A DNA stretch of 64,000 nucleotides from Phycisphaerales bacterium (GCA_009691915.1 SIAD01000003.1:62001-126000); one strand, 5' to 3'; positions 25,961 to 35,222 are shown, numbered from the stretch's first letter. Numbers and translations: made by a program. Notes: generated by a model not told the origin, from the sequence alone.

Positions 25961-27481
25961 ATGACCGACCCGGGTCCAAGATCAATTGCCAAGCGACGGC
26001 TGATCGTTGGCCTTGAGATTCATGTCGAGTTGGCGACGCATTCCAAGATGTTCACTTCGGCGCCAAATGTCGCCAACCCGGAGTTTTACGGCGCGCCGGT
26101 CAACACGCTTCTCGATCCAGTCGTTCTGGCGCTGCCAGGATCTCTTCCGGTGATCAACACCCTGGCCATCGAAATGGCCATGATGGTCGGGGTGGCACTC
26201 CACTGCGAGATCGCCGCAGTTTCCAAGTGGGATCGCAAGAACTACTTCTATCCCGACTTGCCCAAGGGCTACCAGATCAGTCAGTACGACATGCCACTGT
26301 GCGGAAAGGGATGGCATGAGATGACACTTCCCGACGGGACACGCAAGCGCATTGGAATCGTGCGCGCGCATCTGGAAGAAGACACAGGCAAGCTCGTCCA
26401 TGAACTGCCCGGCGGTGGGCCCTGCGAGGGATCGCTCGTCGATCTCAACCGCGCCGGCACGCCGCTGCTGGAGATCGTCACCGAGCCCGACTTCTCCAGC
26501 GCCGACGAGGTCGTCCAGTTCGCCCACGAACTTCGCGACATCTGCCGGTTCCTCGAGGTAACTGAAGGGGTGATGCAGAAGGGGCACATGCGATTCGAGC
26601 CCAATGTGAATCTCGCGCTCACTCGCGTCGATGGCTCCGAAGTCCGCACGCCGATCAGCGAGATCAAGAATCTCAATTCATTCCGTTCGGTCAAGGGGGC
26701 GATCGAGTTTGAGACGCTGCGTCAGGAGCGCGACTGGATCGCCGACGGTCGGACTCAGGGGCGCGGAATGAAGTCGACTAGGGGGTGGGACGATGAGCAC
26801 CTCGAGACAATCCTCCAGCGCGAAAAGGAGGACGCCCACGACTACCGGTACTTCCCCGATCCCGATCTCGTTCCTGTCGAAGTTGACGAGGCGTGGCTCA
26901 CGCGGGTCACCTCGCGGATGAAGGAACTGCCCGCCACGAGGCGCGCGCGCTATGTGGCTGCAGGAGTCAACGAGAAAGATCTCCGACAGTTGATGGATCA
27001 GCCCGAGTTGTGTGAGTTCTTCGATCGGGCGGTTGCCGAGTCGGGTGGGGCGCATGCGACCTCCGCCGTCGCCAAAGTCGTCCTCAACGCGGGGGCAAGA
27101 CGCGCTAATGAGTCCGGTACCACCGTCGCCAAGTTGGGGATCACGCCCACCCAGATCGCGCAGCTTGTCGAGATGCGAGAGTCCGGCGCGATCTCCGCCC
27201 AGAGCGCCGACCAATTGTTCGGTCTCTGCTGCGCTTCGCCTGATGCTCCAAAGGAAATCGCCGCACGCTCCGGACTCCTCGTGACGAAGGACCAGGGCCA
27301 ACTTGGCGCATGGGTCGACGCCGCGATCACAGCCAATGCTCAGGCGGCTTCCGATGTGCGCGCGGGCAAGATGGCGGCGATCGGCCGGATCGTGGGTGCG
27401 GTCGTAAAACAGGCGGGTGGCTCGGTCGATGGCAAGACCGCGCAGGCGATGATCCTCAAACGCCTCGGGGTGGCTCCATGA
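25961..27481 (+). CDS. gatB: Asp-tRNA(Asn)/Glu-tRNA(Gln) amidotransferase subunit B
   Basis: 506 residues, full length. GatB activates the mischarged Glu-tRNA(Gln) or Asp-tRNA(Asn) with ATP so that ammonia from GatA can amidate it. Signatures: VGLEIHVELATHSKMF, KWDRKNYFYPDLPKGYQISQ, SLVDLNRAGTPLLEIV and DYRYFPDPDLVP. The tail (YqeY-like domain) is complete. gatA and gatC are not in the window. Its stop overlaps the hpt start (ATGA at 27478). Presence implies the indirect route to Gln-tRNA and/or Asn-tRNA. Confidence 0.96.
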   Translation: MTDPGPRSIAKRRLIVGLEIHVELATHSKMFTSAPNVANPEFYGAPVNTLLDPVVLALPGSLPVINTLAIEMAMMVGVALHCEIAAVSKWDRKNYFYPDLPKGYQISQYDMPLCGKGWHEMTLPDGTRKRIGIVRAHLEEDTGKLVHELPGGGPCEGSLVDLNRAGTPLLEIVTEPDFSSADEVVQFAHELRDICRFLEVTEGVMQKGHMRFEPNVNLALTRVDGSEVRTPISEIKNLNSFRSVKGAIEFETLRQERDWIADGRTQGRGMKSTRGWDDEHLETILQREKEDAHDYRYFPDPDLVPVEVDEAWLTRVTSRMKELPATRRARYVAAGVNEKDLRQLMDQPELCEFFDRAVAESGGAHATSAVAKVVLNAGARRANESGTTVAKLGITPTQIAQLVEMRESGAISAQSADQLFGLCCASPDAPKEIAARSGLLVTKDQGQLGAWVDAAITANAQAASDVRAGKMAAIGRIVGAVVKQAGGSVDGKTAQAMILKRLGVAP

Positions 27482-28059
27482 CCACAACGCTCGTTCCCGA
27501 CTACTGGCTCGCGCAGGGAGTCGAGCGCGTGCTCGTCGACGAGGAGGCGATCGCGCGCCGCGTGCGCGAACTGGGTGCGCTTCTCGCCAGCGACTTCAAT
27601 GACGGCCGCGACATCGTCCTCATCCCGGTTCTAACGGGCGCGATTGTCTTCGCCGCCGACCTGATGCGCGCGATTCCCACCCGTGTGAAGATCTCGATGG
27701 TCAGCGTCAGCAGCTACGGAGCCGCGACGACCAGCCAGGGTGCGGTGCGGGCGGGATCGCTGCCCAGCGGCCTCGCGGGCAAGCATGTGGTCATCGTCGA
27801 CGAGATCCTCGACTCGGGCGCGACGGTTCAACTGTTGAGGCGCGAGATCGGCTCGCTTGGCGCCGCGTCGCTCAGAGTCTGCGTTCTCCTTCGCAAGCAG
27901 CGCCGGCAGGCACTCGCGACCCAGTGCGAGATGGTCGGATTCGACATTCCCGATGTCTTCGTCGTCGGCTACGGACTCGACTTCAACGACGAGTTCCGCA
28001 ACATGCCCTTCGTCGGTGTGCTCGGCGAGGCGGGCATCAGGGCGAGGAGCACCGGGTGA
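27478..28059 (+). CDS. hpt: hypoxanthine phosphoribosyltransferase
   Basis: 193-residue purine-salvage enzyme converting hypoxanthine or guanine plus PRPP to IMP or GMP. The PRPP-binding loop is VVIVDEILDSGAT (about 102-114), preceded by IPVLTGAIVFAADL and SYGAATTSQG, and followed by VVGYGLDFNDEFRNMP, which carries the base-binding Asp. Length is normal. It is coupled to gatB by an ATGA overlap and to the next membrane protein by a GTGA overlap. Confidence 0.94.
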   Translation: MTTTLVPDYWLAQGVERVLVDEEAIARRVRELGALLASDFNDGRDIVLIPVLTGAIVFAADLMRAIPTRVKISMVSVSSYGAATTSQGAVRAGSLPSGLAGKHVVIVDEILDSGATVQLLRREIGSLGAASLRVCVLLRKQRRQALATQCEMVGFDIPDVFVVGYGLDFNDEFRNMPFVGVLGEAGIRARSTG

Positions 28060-28676
28060 GCCCGGCGCTAGCGGATCCCGCCCAGGACGCACAGTCCGTT
28101 TCGGACCTCCCCCGGGAGGAGCGGCTGGGGCACAGAATCGTCAGCGAAGATGAGACGATCATCCTCATGATCCGCCCGAGCGCGTGGTTCGTCGTGGCCA
28201 CAAGCGTGAATGCGCTGCCTGCCGCAGTTGCAGCCGGTGCGGTGCTGGCACTGGCGACGATTGACGATGCGATTCCGTGGAATACCGCCGGCGCGCTGCT
28301 CGCGTCCCTGGCGATCCTTCTGGCGCGGTTCTTGTGGCAGTCGGTTGACTGGTTCCTGCGCCTCTACATCCTCACCGACCGGCGCATCGTGGTGCGGCGC
28401 GGGGCGATCCCTGAAGTCTGCGAGTGCTCACTGAGCGAGATCGCTGGAATCGGCCTCCCGCGGCGCAGGATCGAGCGCTTCGCCCGCACAGGATCCCTCG
28501 CCGTTATGCGCGGTTCATCGAGCCGTGCGCGCAGCGCGTCGAGGGCGAGACAGGTGGGGCAGACTCGGCGCGAAGGACCGAGGGTGCGTGTCGATCACTC
28601 GCTGGAGTGGAGCGTCATCCGCAAGAGTGACGAGACGCGCCGGACCATCCTTGCTGCGGTCTCGCGATTCCGGTGA
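28056..28676 (+). CDS. bacterial PH-domain (bPH2) membrane protein
   Basis: 206 residues, GTG start overlapping the hpt stop. A cytoplasmic N-terminus (DETIILMIRPSAWFVV) is followed by two hydrophobic helices (about 48-105). Then comes the bPH2 signature YILTDRRIVVRRGAIPEVCE and SLSEIAGIGL, a pleckstrin-homology-like strand set. An Arg/Ser-rich segment and a short C-terminal domain complete it. The family is membrane-associated with no defined reaction. Confidence 0.8.
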   Translation: MSPALADPAQDAQSVSDLPREERLGHRIVSEDETIILMIRPSAWFVVATSVNALPAAVAAGAVLALATIDDAIPWNTAGALLASLAILLARFLWQSVDWFLRLYILTDRRIVVRRGAIPEVCECSLSEIAGIGLPRRRIERFARTGSLAVMRGSSSRARSASRARQVGQTRREGPRVRVDHSLEWSVIRKSDETRRTILAAVSRFR

Positions 28677-28706
28677 CTGGGCGCACGGCGTCCCGCACGC
28701 GAGCAG

Positions 28707-29654
28707 TCAGGACCAGCGGTTCTGTCGTGGATTCGGAAGCCTCGCAGCGACCGCACGAAGTGCCGATTCTTCGTCGGGTCCAATAGCCGTCGGCGCAACG
28801 ATCTGAATCAATGCGTAGAAGTCTCCGGCTGGTCCACTCGCGGGGGCGATTCCCTGCCCTGGAACCCGCAGCCGCTTGCCGCTGGAAGTGCCTGGTGGAA
28901 TCCGAAGTGCGACGGTTCCCTTGAGCAGGGGAATGTCGGCCGTAGTTCCAAGCGCCGCCTCCGCGATCGAGATCGGCACATCGATCGAGATGTCCAGGCC
29001 ATCCCGGGTGAACCATGGATGGGGCGCAATCTTGATGATCAGGAGCAGGTCGCCGCAGGGGCCACCTGCGATGCCTTGGCGCCCCTTTCCGGCGATGCGC
29101 AGCGATCCGCCGTTGGGCACACCGGCAGGGACCTTCACATCTATCGAAGTCACCCTGCCGCTTTCGTCGCGCACGCTCACATTGCGGGCTCCCCCAATGG
29201 CTGCCGTCATGAAGTCAATCGTGACTTCGAGATCGATGTTTTCACCCCGACGCGGGTTCGGCTTGCGCGCACGGCTTCTGGTAGATCCTCCGATGCCGGG
29301 ACCTCGGAAAAAGTCGCCGATGCCACCCAGTCCGCCAAGCATCTCTTCGAGGTCATGCTCGTTGACATTCTGCCACGCGCCCGAGCCGAATGGAGATCCA
29401 GGAGCGCCGCCGCCGCCGGCACCAAACGGTCCTCCCGCGGCTCCTGAGTGCCCGAACTGGTCGTAATGCGCGCGCTTCGCCTCGTCAGAGAGGGCTTCAT
29501 AGGCTTGCTGGACTTCGGCGAACCGTTTCGCCGCCTCCGGCGCCTTGTTCTTGTCTGGGTGATGCTCCTTGGCCAGCTTCCGGTGAGCGCGCCGAATCTC
29601 GTCCGGCGTGGCGGAGCGTCCCACTCCAAGCACCTCGTAGTAGTCGCGCGCCAT
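28707..29654 (-). CDS. DnaJ/CbpA-type co-chaperone
   Basis: 315 residues. J-domain at residues 1-65 with the HPD motif in KLAKEHHPDKNKAPEAAKRF, then a Gly-rich linker (FGAGGGGAPGSPFGSG) and two beta-sandwich substrate-binding domains (VPAGVPNGGSLRIAGKGRQG; LRIPPGTSSGKRLRVPGQG). The Cys-rich zinc domain of DnaJ is absent, so it is CbpA-type. Start at 29654 (MARDYYEVLG) is the family start. It stimulates DnaK ATPase; no dnaK is near. Divergent from the ferredoxin-TPR gene with 49 bp between. Confidence 0.93.
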   Translation of the reverse strand: MARDYYEVLGVGRSATPDEIRRAHRKLAKEHHPDKNKAPEAAKRFAEVQQAYEALSDEAKRAHYDQFGHSGAAGGPFGAGGGGAPGSPFGSGAWQNVNEHDLEEMLGGLGGIGDFFRGPGIGGSTRSRARKPNPRRGENIDLEVTIDFMTAAIGGARNVSVRDESGRVTSIDVKVPAGVPNGGSLRIAGKGRQGIAGGPCGDLLLIIKIAPHPWFTRDGLDISIDVPISIAEAALGTTADIPLLKGTVALRIPPGTSSGKRLRVPGQGIAPASGPAGDFYALIQIVAPTAIGPDEESALRAVAARLPNPRQNRWS

Positions 29655-29703
29655 CGGTGCCAAGTATAGGAGTCGCACGAATCGCGCCGCCTATCATCAC
29701 AGA

Positions 29704-31740
29704 ATGGCGTTGAGGTCGCGGCCGCTCCCCGTCTTGAATCAGCCGAAGAGATGCGCGACGGCGAAGGACAGCCCGATCCGTCCCTCGCGGATGACGCGCC
29801 GACGATTCGCTGTGCTGGTGGCGGTGCAGGCGCTAATGATTCTGCATGTCTTGCAGTGGGTGGCCATGGGATCGACGCTCGGACCCATGGAGCCCAGCGA
29901 GTCTATGGAGACTGTCAAGCACGGCATCGTCACCGTTGGATTCATCGTGTTCGCGCTCGCCATCCTTTCGACGGCGATCCTCGGGCGGTGGTTCTGTGGC
30001 TGGGGATGCCATGTGATCCTGTTGCAAGACTGGTGCGGACAGCTCCTGCACAGTGCAGGTATCAAGCCCCGTGCATTTCACTCCCGGCTGCTGCGGTATC
30101 TCCCGCTGGTGTTGGCTCTCTACATGTTCGTGTGGCCGGTTGTCTACCGACTCGCGGTCGCGCCCTTTGTCCAGCCCGATCTTGCGTGGGATGGCTTCTC
30201 GTGGCGTCTGACCACCGTCGACTTCTGGGCGACTTTTCCCGGATGGCTCACGGCGATTCCATTCCTGCTGGTCTGTGGATTTCTGACCGTCTACTTCCTC
30301 GGACAGAAGGGGTACTGCACCTACGCGTGCCCCTATGCGGGCTTCTTCGTTCCGGTCGAAACATTGGCTGTGGGGCGGATCAGAGTCAACGAGGACTGCG
30401 AGGGGTGCGGCCACTGCACGGCCGTCTGCACCTCGAATGTGCGGGTGCACGAGGAGGTCGCGACCTACGGCATGGTGGTCGATCCTGGGTGCATGAAGTG
30501 CATGGACTGCGTCAGCGTCTGTCCGAAGAACGCTCTCTCTTTCGGGTTCGGCTCCGCTGCGGCCGGGCGCGCCAGGAAGGAGCGCGCGCCGCGAAGATGG
30601 GATCTCAGCCTCCGGGAGGAACTACTCGTCGCCGCAGCCGCTGTGTTCGCCTTCTACTCCGTCTACTTCCCCTTCGGCCAGAGTGCGGCGAAATTCTCAC
30701 TGCCACTGCTGTTCGCCTCAGGGATTTCGGTGTGCGCAGCGTTCATGGCTTGGAAGTCGTCGCTCATCCTGCAGAGGCGCCCAACCGGATTTCACAGATG
30801 GAATCTCGTGCGCGACAGCCGGATCCAGCGCCCCGGGCTCGTCTGGCTAGCCGCCACTCTTCTGGCGTATTCGGCCCTCGCGGACAACCTCGCTCTCAAT
30901 GCTGTCGGGTGGTCGGCGTTCCAACACGACCTCAAGGTGCAGGTCTCCGACAGCGCCGTGTTCGGCGGAGAGCGCGAGAAGATCACCCCGGAGATCGAGG
31001 CCGAGGCTCGCGCTGCGCTCTCTCTTTACGAGATCGCGCGCCCCGTCGGCATGGGCGGATGGTCTCTCTTCCCGGATCGAGGCGAGGCCATCGCCCTGCG
31101 GTGCGCCTGGCTCTCGGCTGTGCTCGGTGAGTACCCACAAGCAGAGTCGCTCTTGCGCGCAGCCTTCCTGGAGGAGCCACGCGAGCCGATTGCGATCATG
31201 CTCGCTCGGACCATGCGCGCGCAAGGGCACCGTGACGAGTCCGACGAGTTCATGCGTGCGATGGTGGCTGACCACCGGGCGTGGGGCGCACTCGAAGACG
31301 AGCGACGGAACTGGCTGCTCTCGGAGGGGCGCGTCGCCGAGGCCGTACAGTTCGCGCGTGATCTAGCCTCGTTCGCAGGCGCGGCAAGCGTCGAACGGCG
31401 GCGCCTGGCGACACTGCTCATCGAAGTGGGTGACACCTCTCAGGTCGAAGAGGGCGTGTCGATTGCCCGTGCAATTATCGCCTCCGACGGCGGAAACCCC
31501 TTCGCGCACGCGGCCATCGCCACTGGATTGCTCAGACTCCAACGACCAGCCGAGGCCGTTGAGCCACTCCGTAGGGCGATTGAACTTGACCCCAGTTTCC
31601 CGCAGTTTCAGGAGATGATCGCTGAGGCACTCGAACAGTCCGGTGAGCCCGCACTCGCCGCTTTGGCGCGCGAGCGAGCGGCCGAGCTTGGCGCACAGCG
31701 GGGGACTCAACCGAGAAGTCCCAGCCACGAACGCGAGTGA
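29704..31740 (+). CDS. CcoG/NapH-like polyferredoxin membrane protein fused to TPR domain
   Basis: 678 residues. Residues 35-60 and later helices span the membrane. CGWGCHVILLQDWCG and GYCTYACPYAGFF are the NapH/CcoG-type Cys motifs. Two 4Fe-4S clusters follow (CEGCGHCTAVC and CMKCMDCVSVCP, about 225-275). More helices come next, then from about 430 a soluble part with at least four TPR-like repeats (RAAFLEEPREPIAIMLARTM, RAIELDPSFPQFQEMIAEAL). Relatives move electrons or reduce copper for oxidase assembly. The TPR extension suggests docking to a partner. Substrate unknown. Confidence 0.82.
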   Translation: MALRSRPLPVLNQPKRCATAKDSPIRPSRMTRRRFAVLVAVQALMILHVLQWVAMGSTLGPMEPSESMETVKHGIVTVGFIVFALAILSTAILGRWFCGWGCHVILLQDWCGQLLHSAGIKPRAFHSRLLRYLPLVLALYMFVWPVVYRLAVAPFVQPDLAWDGFSWRLTTVDFWATFPGWLTAIPFLLVCGFLTVYFLGQKGYCTYACPYAGFFVPVETLAVGRIRVNEDCEGCGHCTAVCTSNVRVHEEVATYGMVVDPGCMKCMDCVSVCPKNALSFGFGSAAAGRARKERAPRRWDLSLREELLVAAAAVFAFYSVYFPFGQSAAKFSLPLLFASGISVCAAFMAWKSSLILQRRPTGFHRWNLVRDSRIQRPGLVWLAATLLAYSALADNLALNAVGWSAFQHDLKVQVSDSAVFGGEREKITPEIEAEARAALSLYEIARPVGMGGWSLFPDRGEAIALRCAWLSAVLGEYPQAESLLRAAFLEEPREPIAIMLARTMRAQGHRDESDEFMRAMVADHRAWGALEDERRNWLLSEGRVAEAVQFARDLASFAGAASVERRRLATLLIEVGDTSQVEEGVSIARAIIASDGGNPFAHAAIATGLLRLQRPAEAVEPLRRAIELDPSFPQFQEMIAEALEQSGEPALAALARERAAELGAQRGTQPRSPSHERE

Positions 31741-31786
31741 CCTCGCGAGGCAAAGTGGCTGTGGCTACTCTTCACCGCTTCCACCC

Positions 31787-32272
31787 ATGCCGCCGACAAG
31801 TGCGTCAAACCTCACGATTGCGAACCTACTTTCACCACAGGCCATCCGAGTCCCATTGGCGGCCTCCGATCGCCGCGCAGCACTTGAGGAACTCGTCGAT
31901 GCCCTTGCATCTACGGGTGCAGTGACCGATCCCGAACTCTTCAAGCGGTCGGTGTGGGAACGCGAGCAGCAACGGTCGACAGGGATAGGCGAGGGGCTGG
32001 CCATTCCGCACGGAAAGTGCGCTGGAATCCTGAAGCCCGCGATCGCGGTGGGTCGGCCAGCGACCCCGATGGAGTTCGGGTCAATTGACCACAAGCCGGT
32101 TCGACTGATCGTCCTGCTTGCGTCGCCACCGGACCGAATGGCCGAGCACATTCAGGTCCTCCACCGGATCAGCAGGATTTTTTCGAGCGTTGCCACGAGA
32201 GAACGGGCGTGCATGGCTCCGGATGCGGTGACCATGTACGCCGAGCTCTGTCAGGCAGATAGCGCGGTGTGA
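31787..32272 (+). CDS. PTS EIIA (PtsN-like) domain protein
   Basis: 161 residues of the fructose/mannitol EIIA type. The phosphorylatable His75 lies in IGEGLAIPHGK, and LTIANLLSPQAIRV and KPVRLIVLLASP are family-typical. No EIIB/EIIC permease is visible, so like PtsN it probably has a regulatory rather than sugar-transport role. It lies 46 bp after the ferredoxin-TPR gene. A second, divergent EIIA-like protein is encoded at 45765-46223 next to antiporter genes. Confidence 0.88.
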   Translation: MPPTSASNLTIANLLSPQAIRVPLAASDRRAALEELVDALASTGAVTDPELFKRSVWEREQQRSTGIGEGLAIPHGKCAGILKPAIAVGRPATPMEFGSIDHKPVRLIVLLASPPDRMAEHIQVLHRISRIFSSVATRERACMAPDAVTMYAELCQADSAV

Positions 32273-32433
32273 GTCTGATAACCAATCACTACTGCCCCCT
32301 GCCTGTTAGAGATTGACGTAAAGCCCATGTCGGGTGTTTGCGCCGGAGCATTTCCGTGATAGGTTTGATCTAGGAAGGCGTGAATTGGGCGGTCAGTTGA
32401 ACTGGCTGACGCACTCGATTCAGGAACTTCCAA

Positions 32434-33120
32434 ATGAACAATCGAACAACTTGGGCGGTCGCAGGAGTTGTTTCCGCCGCTGTCTCACTCACCGCGTCCG
32501 GTGCCGTCATTGCGGCGTGGTCGATGCCAACTGCGGTGCCAACCGGAATAATCGGCAGCAGCTACAGCTATGGCACTGCGAACAGTGGCGACAGCACAGG
32601 CGGATCGTCGTTGTCCGGATTCCACACTCTTGCGACGACGGTCTGGTCATCGCCTTCCGGCAACGGCTCGCTGTACTCACTCAGTTCGAATGGATGGACC
32701 GCTGGCGACTACTACCAAGTCGTGGCGTCCACGACCGGATTCTACGGCGTGTCGATCTCTTGGAATCAGACTCGCAGCAGCACCGGGCCCTCGTTATTCG
32801 CCGTCCAGATGAGTCATGACAGTGGCGCATCGTGGATGAGTCTCGTTAACTACACCGTGATCCAGGCGGGCGGGGTGGGGACCAACACCACCAGTTGGAA
32901 TACGACGACCGGTCAGGCAGCCTTCGATATGTCTGTGGCAGCCGGCGCCATGGGTGATGGGGTTGGCGGACTGATGTTCCGCTTCCGTTCGAACACGACA
33001 TCGACCTTTGCGGGAACCAACCGCATCGACAACATCGTTGTGTCAGGCAGTGCAGTCCCAGCACCAGGCGCGATCGCGCTTCTGGGCATCGCGGGACTCC
33101 TCGCTCGCCGTCGCCGCTGA
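32434..33120 (+). CDS. PEP-CTERM-like sorted exported protein
   Basis: 228 residues. An N-terminal signal peptide (MNNRTTWAVAGVVSAAVSLT) precedes a Ser/Thr/Gly-rich beta domain of about 170 residues. The C-terminus is a sorting signal: VPAPGAIALLGIAGLLARRR, i.e. PAPGA, a hydrophobic helix and an Arg cluster. Such tails are cleaved or anchored by exosortase-type systems and are frequent in Phycisphaerae. The function of the mature part is not recognisable. Monocistronic: 161 bp upstream and a strong terminator downstream. Confidence 0.85.
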   Translation: MNNRTTWAVAGVVSAAVSLTASGAVIAAWSMPTAVPTGIIGSSYSYGTANSGDSTGGSSLSGFHTLATTVWSSPSGNGSLYSLSSNGWTAGDYYQVVASTTGFYGVSISWNQTRSSTGPSLFAVQMSHDSGASWMSLVNYTVIQAGGVGTNTTSWNTTTGQAAFDMSVAAGAMGDGVGGLMFRFRSNTTSTFAGTNRIDNIVVSGSAVPAPGAIALLGIAGLLARRRR

Positions 33121-33145
33121 GGCTCGGCTCAAACTTCGAGTGCAC

Positions 33146-33179
33146 GAGAACCCCGGCAAGTGCCGGGGTTCTCTCTTTT
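33146..33179 (+). terminator. Rho-independent terminator of the PEP-CTERM-like gene
   Basis: Perfect 13-bp GC-rich stem (33146-33158 with 33161-33173) followed by tctttt. It lies 25 bp after the stop at 33120 and is the strongest plus-strand terminator seen in the window. It also separates this gene from the convergent 33223-33600 gene. Confidence 0.85.
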
Positions 33180-33222
33180 CTGCGATCGGGGGCCGAGTTC
33201 GTCGGCGCGGTGTCCGCGTCGG

Positions 33223-33600
33223 TCACTCCCACTCAGCAACTTCCGCACGGATCTTCGCGCGGTTGAACCAGATCGCGAAGAAGACTGGGAGGGGCATTGC
33301 CAGAAGAAACCCTCCGACGACCTGAATCGCCAAGAGTGCGGCGGTCCACTGTCCCGAGTCGGCATCTTCCGCCGCAGTGCGCGACATGACCGCAACCTGT
33401 TCCTTGGCACTGAGAAACCAGAGCCAGGTGCCGCCCAGCACCTTGAGCACCTTGACCGCAGACCAGACGAGAAGCAGTTGTCGCGCGTTGCGACGGCGCT
33501 GCAGGAGCCGCGCACCACCGTAGATCAGGAACACAGCCAGCGCAATGCCGACCACCGAGAGTGCCAGCTGCGGCCCCTGGTACTTCAGCGCGACCGCCAT
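33223..33600 (-). CDS. membrane protein, C-terminal part of a frame-disrupted gene
   Basis: 125 residues from the only ATG in this frame at 33600. Three hydrophobic helices (LALSVVGIALAVFLIYG; VLKVLGGTWLWFLSA; LAIQVVGGFLLAMPLPVFFA). The frame stays open for 32 codons upstream of the ATG and reads like coding sequence (GENGWGDQPAPTGGGSSPSE), yet has no start codon before a stop at 33697-33699. A neighbouring frame encodes a matching membrane segment just upstream (see 33601-33881). No ribosome site precedes 33600. Unknown family. Confidence 0.55.
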   Translation of the reverse strand: MAVALKYQGPQLALSVVGIALAVFLIYGGARLLQRRRNARQLLLVWSAVKVLKVLGGTWLWFLSAKEQVAVMSRTAAEDADSGQWTAALLAIQVVGGFLLAMPLPVFFAIWFNRAKIRAEVAEWE

Positions 33601-33881
33601 GGTGTCAGCAAACGCCTCACTTGGCGATGAGCCGCCACCTGTGGGTGCCGGTTGGTCCCCCCAACCATTTTCGCCGCCGCCGGAAGTACCAGCATGCTAA
33701 GCGCGTCGCAAAGCCCGCCAAGCCCGCCAAGAGCGCCGATGATTCCAATCACGATCGAAAGAATCCCCACTCGCCTGGGCCACCGTGTCCCTGGTGCGAC
33801 TTCGGGGATGAACGAATCGAACTCTGGCGGGGTCAGTTGAGACTGCTGAGTCTCCTTGGGGTAGCGCGCGTGGGCGCCGTG
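33601..33881 (-). pseudogene. upstream frame fragment of the same membrane protein gene
   Basis: In the frame read through 33770, coding-like sequence runs from near the rsmB stop. It has an AAGGAG-like site, then QLTPPEFDSFIPEVAPGTRW, a membrane helix GILSIVIGIIGALGGLGGL and CDALSM. It then degrades (LPAAAKMVGG, HRQVRRLL) exactly where the other frame begins to look coding. The switch must fall between about 33660 and 33700, which includes a GGCGGCGGCG tract. The simplest reading is one gene of about 210 codons broken by a frameshift, real or from assembly. The N-terminus lacks an ATG/GTG before 33770. Confidence 0.5.
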
Positions 33882-35222
33882 CTACTTCAATGCGAGCAGC
33901 GTATGGTAAGAGCCATCCGTCAGTGCAGTGGGCGCATCGCCGAGTTCGCCTCGGGCCGGCCACATCTGTTCTTTCTCCACTCGGGCACCAACACAGCGCG
34001 CCAGCCACTTCGCTTGCTCCTGATTCTCTTCGCGCTCAAGGCTGCAGGTGGTGATGAGAATCGTGCCCTTGGGGGCGACGAGCCCGCGATGGTGTTCCGC
34101 GATCGAGCGTTGAAGCCGCACCAGTTCCTCGAGGCTGCGCTCGCTGAACCGATAGCGCGCCTCCAGCCTCCGCGCAAGAACTCCAGTGTTGGAGCAGGGC
34201 ACATCCAGCAGCATCAGGTCAAAGTGGCTCGGAAGCGCACCTAGTTCCGCAAGGTCGACCACTTTCATGTTGGGAAACTTCTCCGCCCGTGCTCGCAGCG
34301 ACACCATGCGCTTGGCGTCCGGGTCGGTTGCCCACACTTCGGCGTTGGGATGAAGTAGGGCGAACTGCACCGCCTTCGTGCCCCGTCCGGCGCACGCGTC
34401 AAGTATCCGTCTGGGGGAGCGATCACGCGTTGACTCGACCGCCTGCGCACTCGCAGGATCCTGCACGAGGAGGGAGGGTCGCGCCGCCAGCGTCTCGGAG
34501 AGCGAATCGATCGACGAGGTCCAGACATGGAAGGAGGAAACATCGTGGGGAGTAGAGCGCTGCGAAAACGACGCATCGTGGGCGGCGCACTCCCTCGATC
34601 CGTCGTGCACGACTAGCGGCATCTGAAGGAGTCCATGCGCGGCCAGGATTCGTGTCTCTGCGATTCCGCGTGCCACCGACCAGCGAGTCACAAGAGCCAC
34701 CGGGTGGCTCGTCTGCCCGGCCAGCCGGACAAGAGGATCAGCGCTGAACACTTCGCTCGCCAGTCGCACGCACGATCCATCAGGGCAGGGGACAAGATCG
34801 CGTCGATCCCACCACGAAAGATTCGAGCGCGGCTCAGTTCGTTCCACCCTGAGCGCCGCGGCCTTTCTCAGGATCGCGTTGACGAATCCTCCCGCTCCCT
34901 GCGGCAGCCGTCCCCTTGTCCACCGCACCGCGTCGTCAACGATGGCGTGGTCGGGCTCGCGTGGCATGAACAGCAGCTGAGTGATCCCTACGAGAAGAGC
35001 GGCGCGCACTTCGTGCTGCACCTCGAGCCACGGCCGCGAGCAGAGCGATCGCGCGATGGTCTCGGAGGTCAGCCAGTGTCTGATGGTCGCTTGTTCGATC
35101 GCCCCAGCCAGGCCTCCGAGCGCCGCCTCGTCGCCGAAGCGCAGATCGGGGAAATGGGCGACCTGCGCGAGGATGCGGGTCATCGCTCCATCGCGCGTCG
35201 GCGACACCTGACGGATGGTCAC
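33882..35222 (-). CDS. rsmB: 16S rRNA (cytosine-967-C5)-methyltransferase RsmB family
   Basis: 446 residues. An N-terminal NusB-like helical RNA-binding domain ([31 protein letters not shown]) precedes a Rossmann methyltransferase: SAM motif [14 protein letters not shown], motif [21 protein letters not shown] with the release Cys, and motif [15 protein letters not shown] with the catalytic Cys. It methylates rRNA cytosine. GTG start at 35222 overlaps the metK stop (GTGA). Sequence identity to a specific RsmB target site cannot be judged, so the exact cytosine is assumed. Confidence 0.88.
   Translation of the reverse strand: MTIRQVSPTRDGAMTRILAQVAHFPDLRFGDEAALGGLAGAIEQATIRHWLTSETIARSLCSRPWLEVQHEVRAALLVGITQLLFMPREPDHAIVDDAVRWTRGRLPQGAGGFVNAILRKAAALRVERTEPRSNLSWWDRRDLVPCPDGSCVRLASEVFSADPLVRLAGQTSHPVALVTRWSVARGIAETRILAAHGLLQMPLVVHDGSRECAAHDASFSQRSTPHDVSSFHVWTSSIDSLSETLAARPSLLVQDPASAQAVESTRDRSPRRILDACAGRGTKAVQFALLHPNAEVWATDPDAKRMVSLRARAEKFPNMKVVDLAELGALPSHFDLMLLDVPCSNTGVLARRLEARYRFSERSLEELVRLQRSIAEHHRGLVAPKGTILITTCSLEREENQEQAKWLARCVGARVEKEQMWPARGELGDAPTALTDGSYHTLLALK

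Noticed and set aside
26010-26200. GatB lacks the CPxC zinc-type cysteines seen in some GatB proteins
   Set aside because: Many bacterial GatB proteins, including Firmicutes ones as I recall them, are also Cys-less here; not unusual.
29751-31130. 459-codon open frame inside the ferredoxin-TPR gene
   Set aside because: Out-of-frame shadow; the true frame carries Cys clusters and TPRs.
32313-32345. TTGACG upstream of the PEP-CTERM-like gene as a promoter
   Set aside because: No acceptable -10 hexamer at 16-18 bp spacing and no sigma-54 GG-N10-GC pattern.
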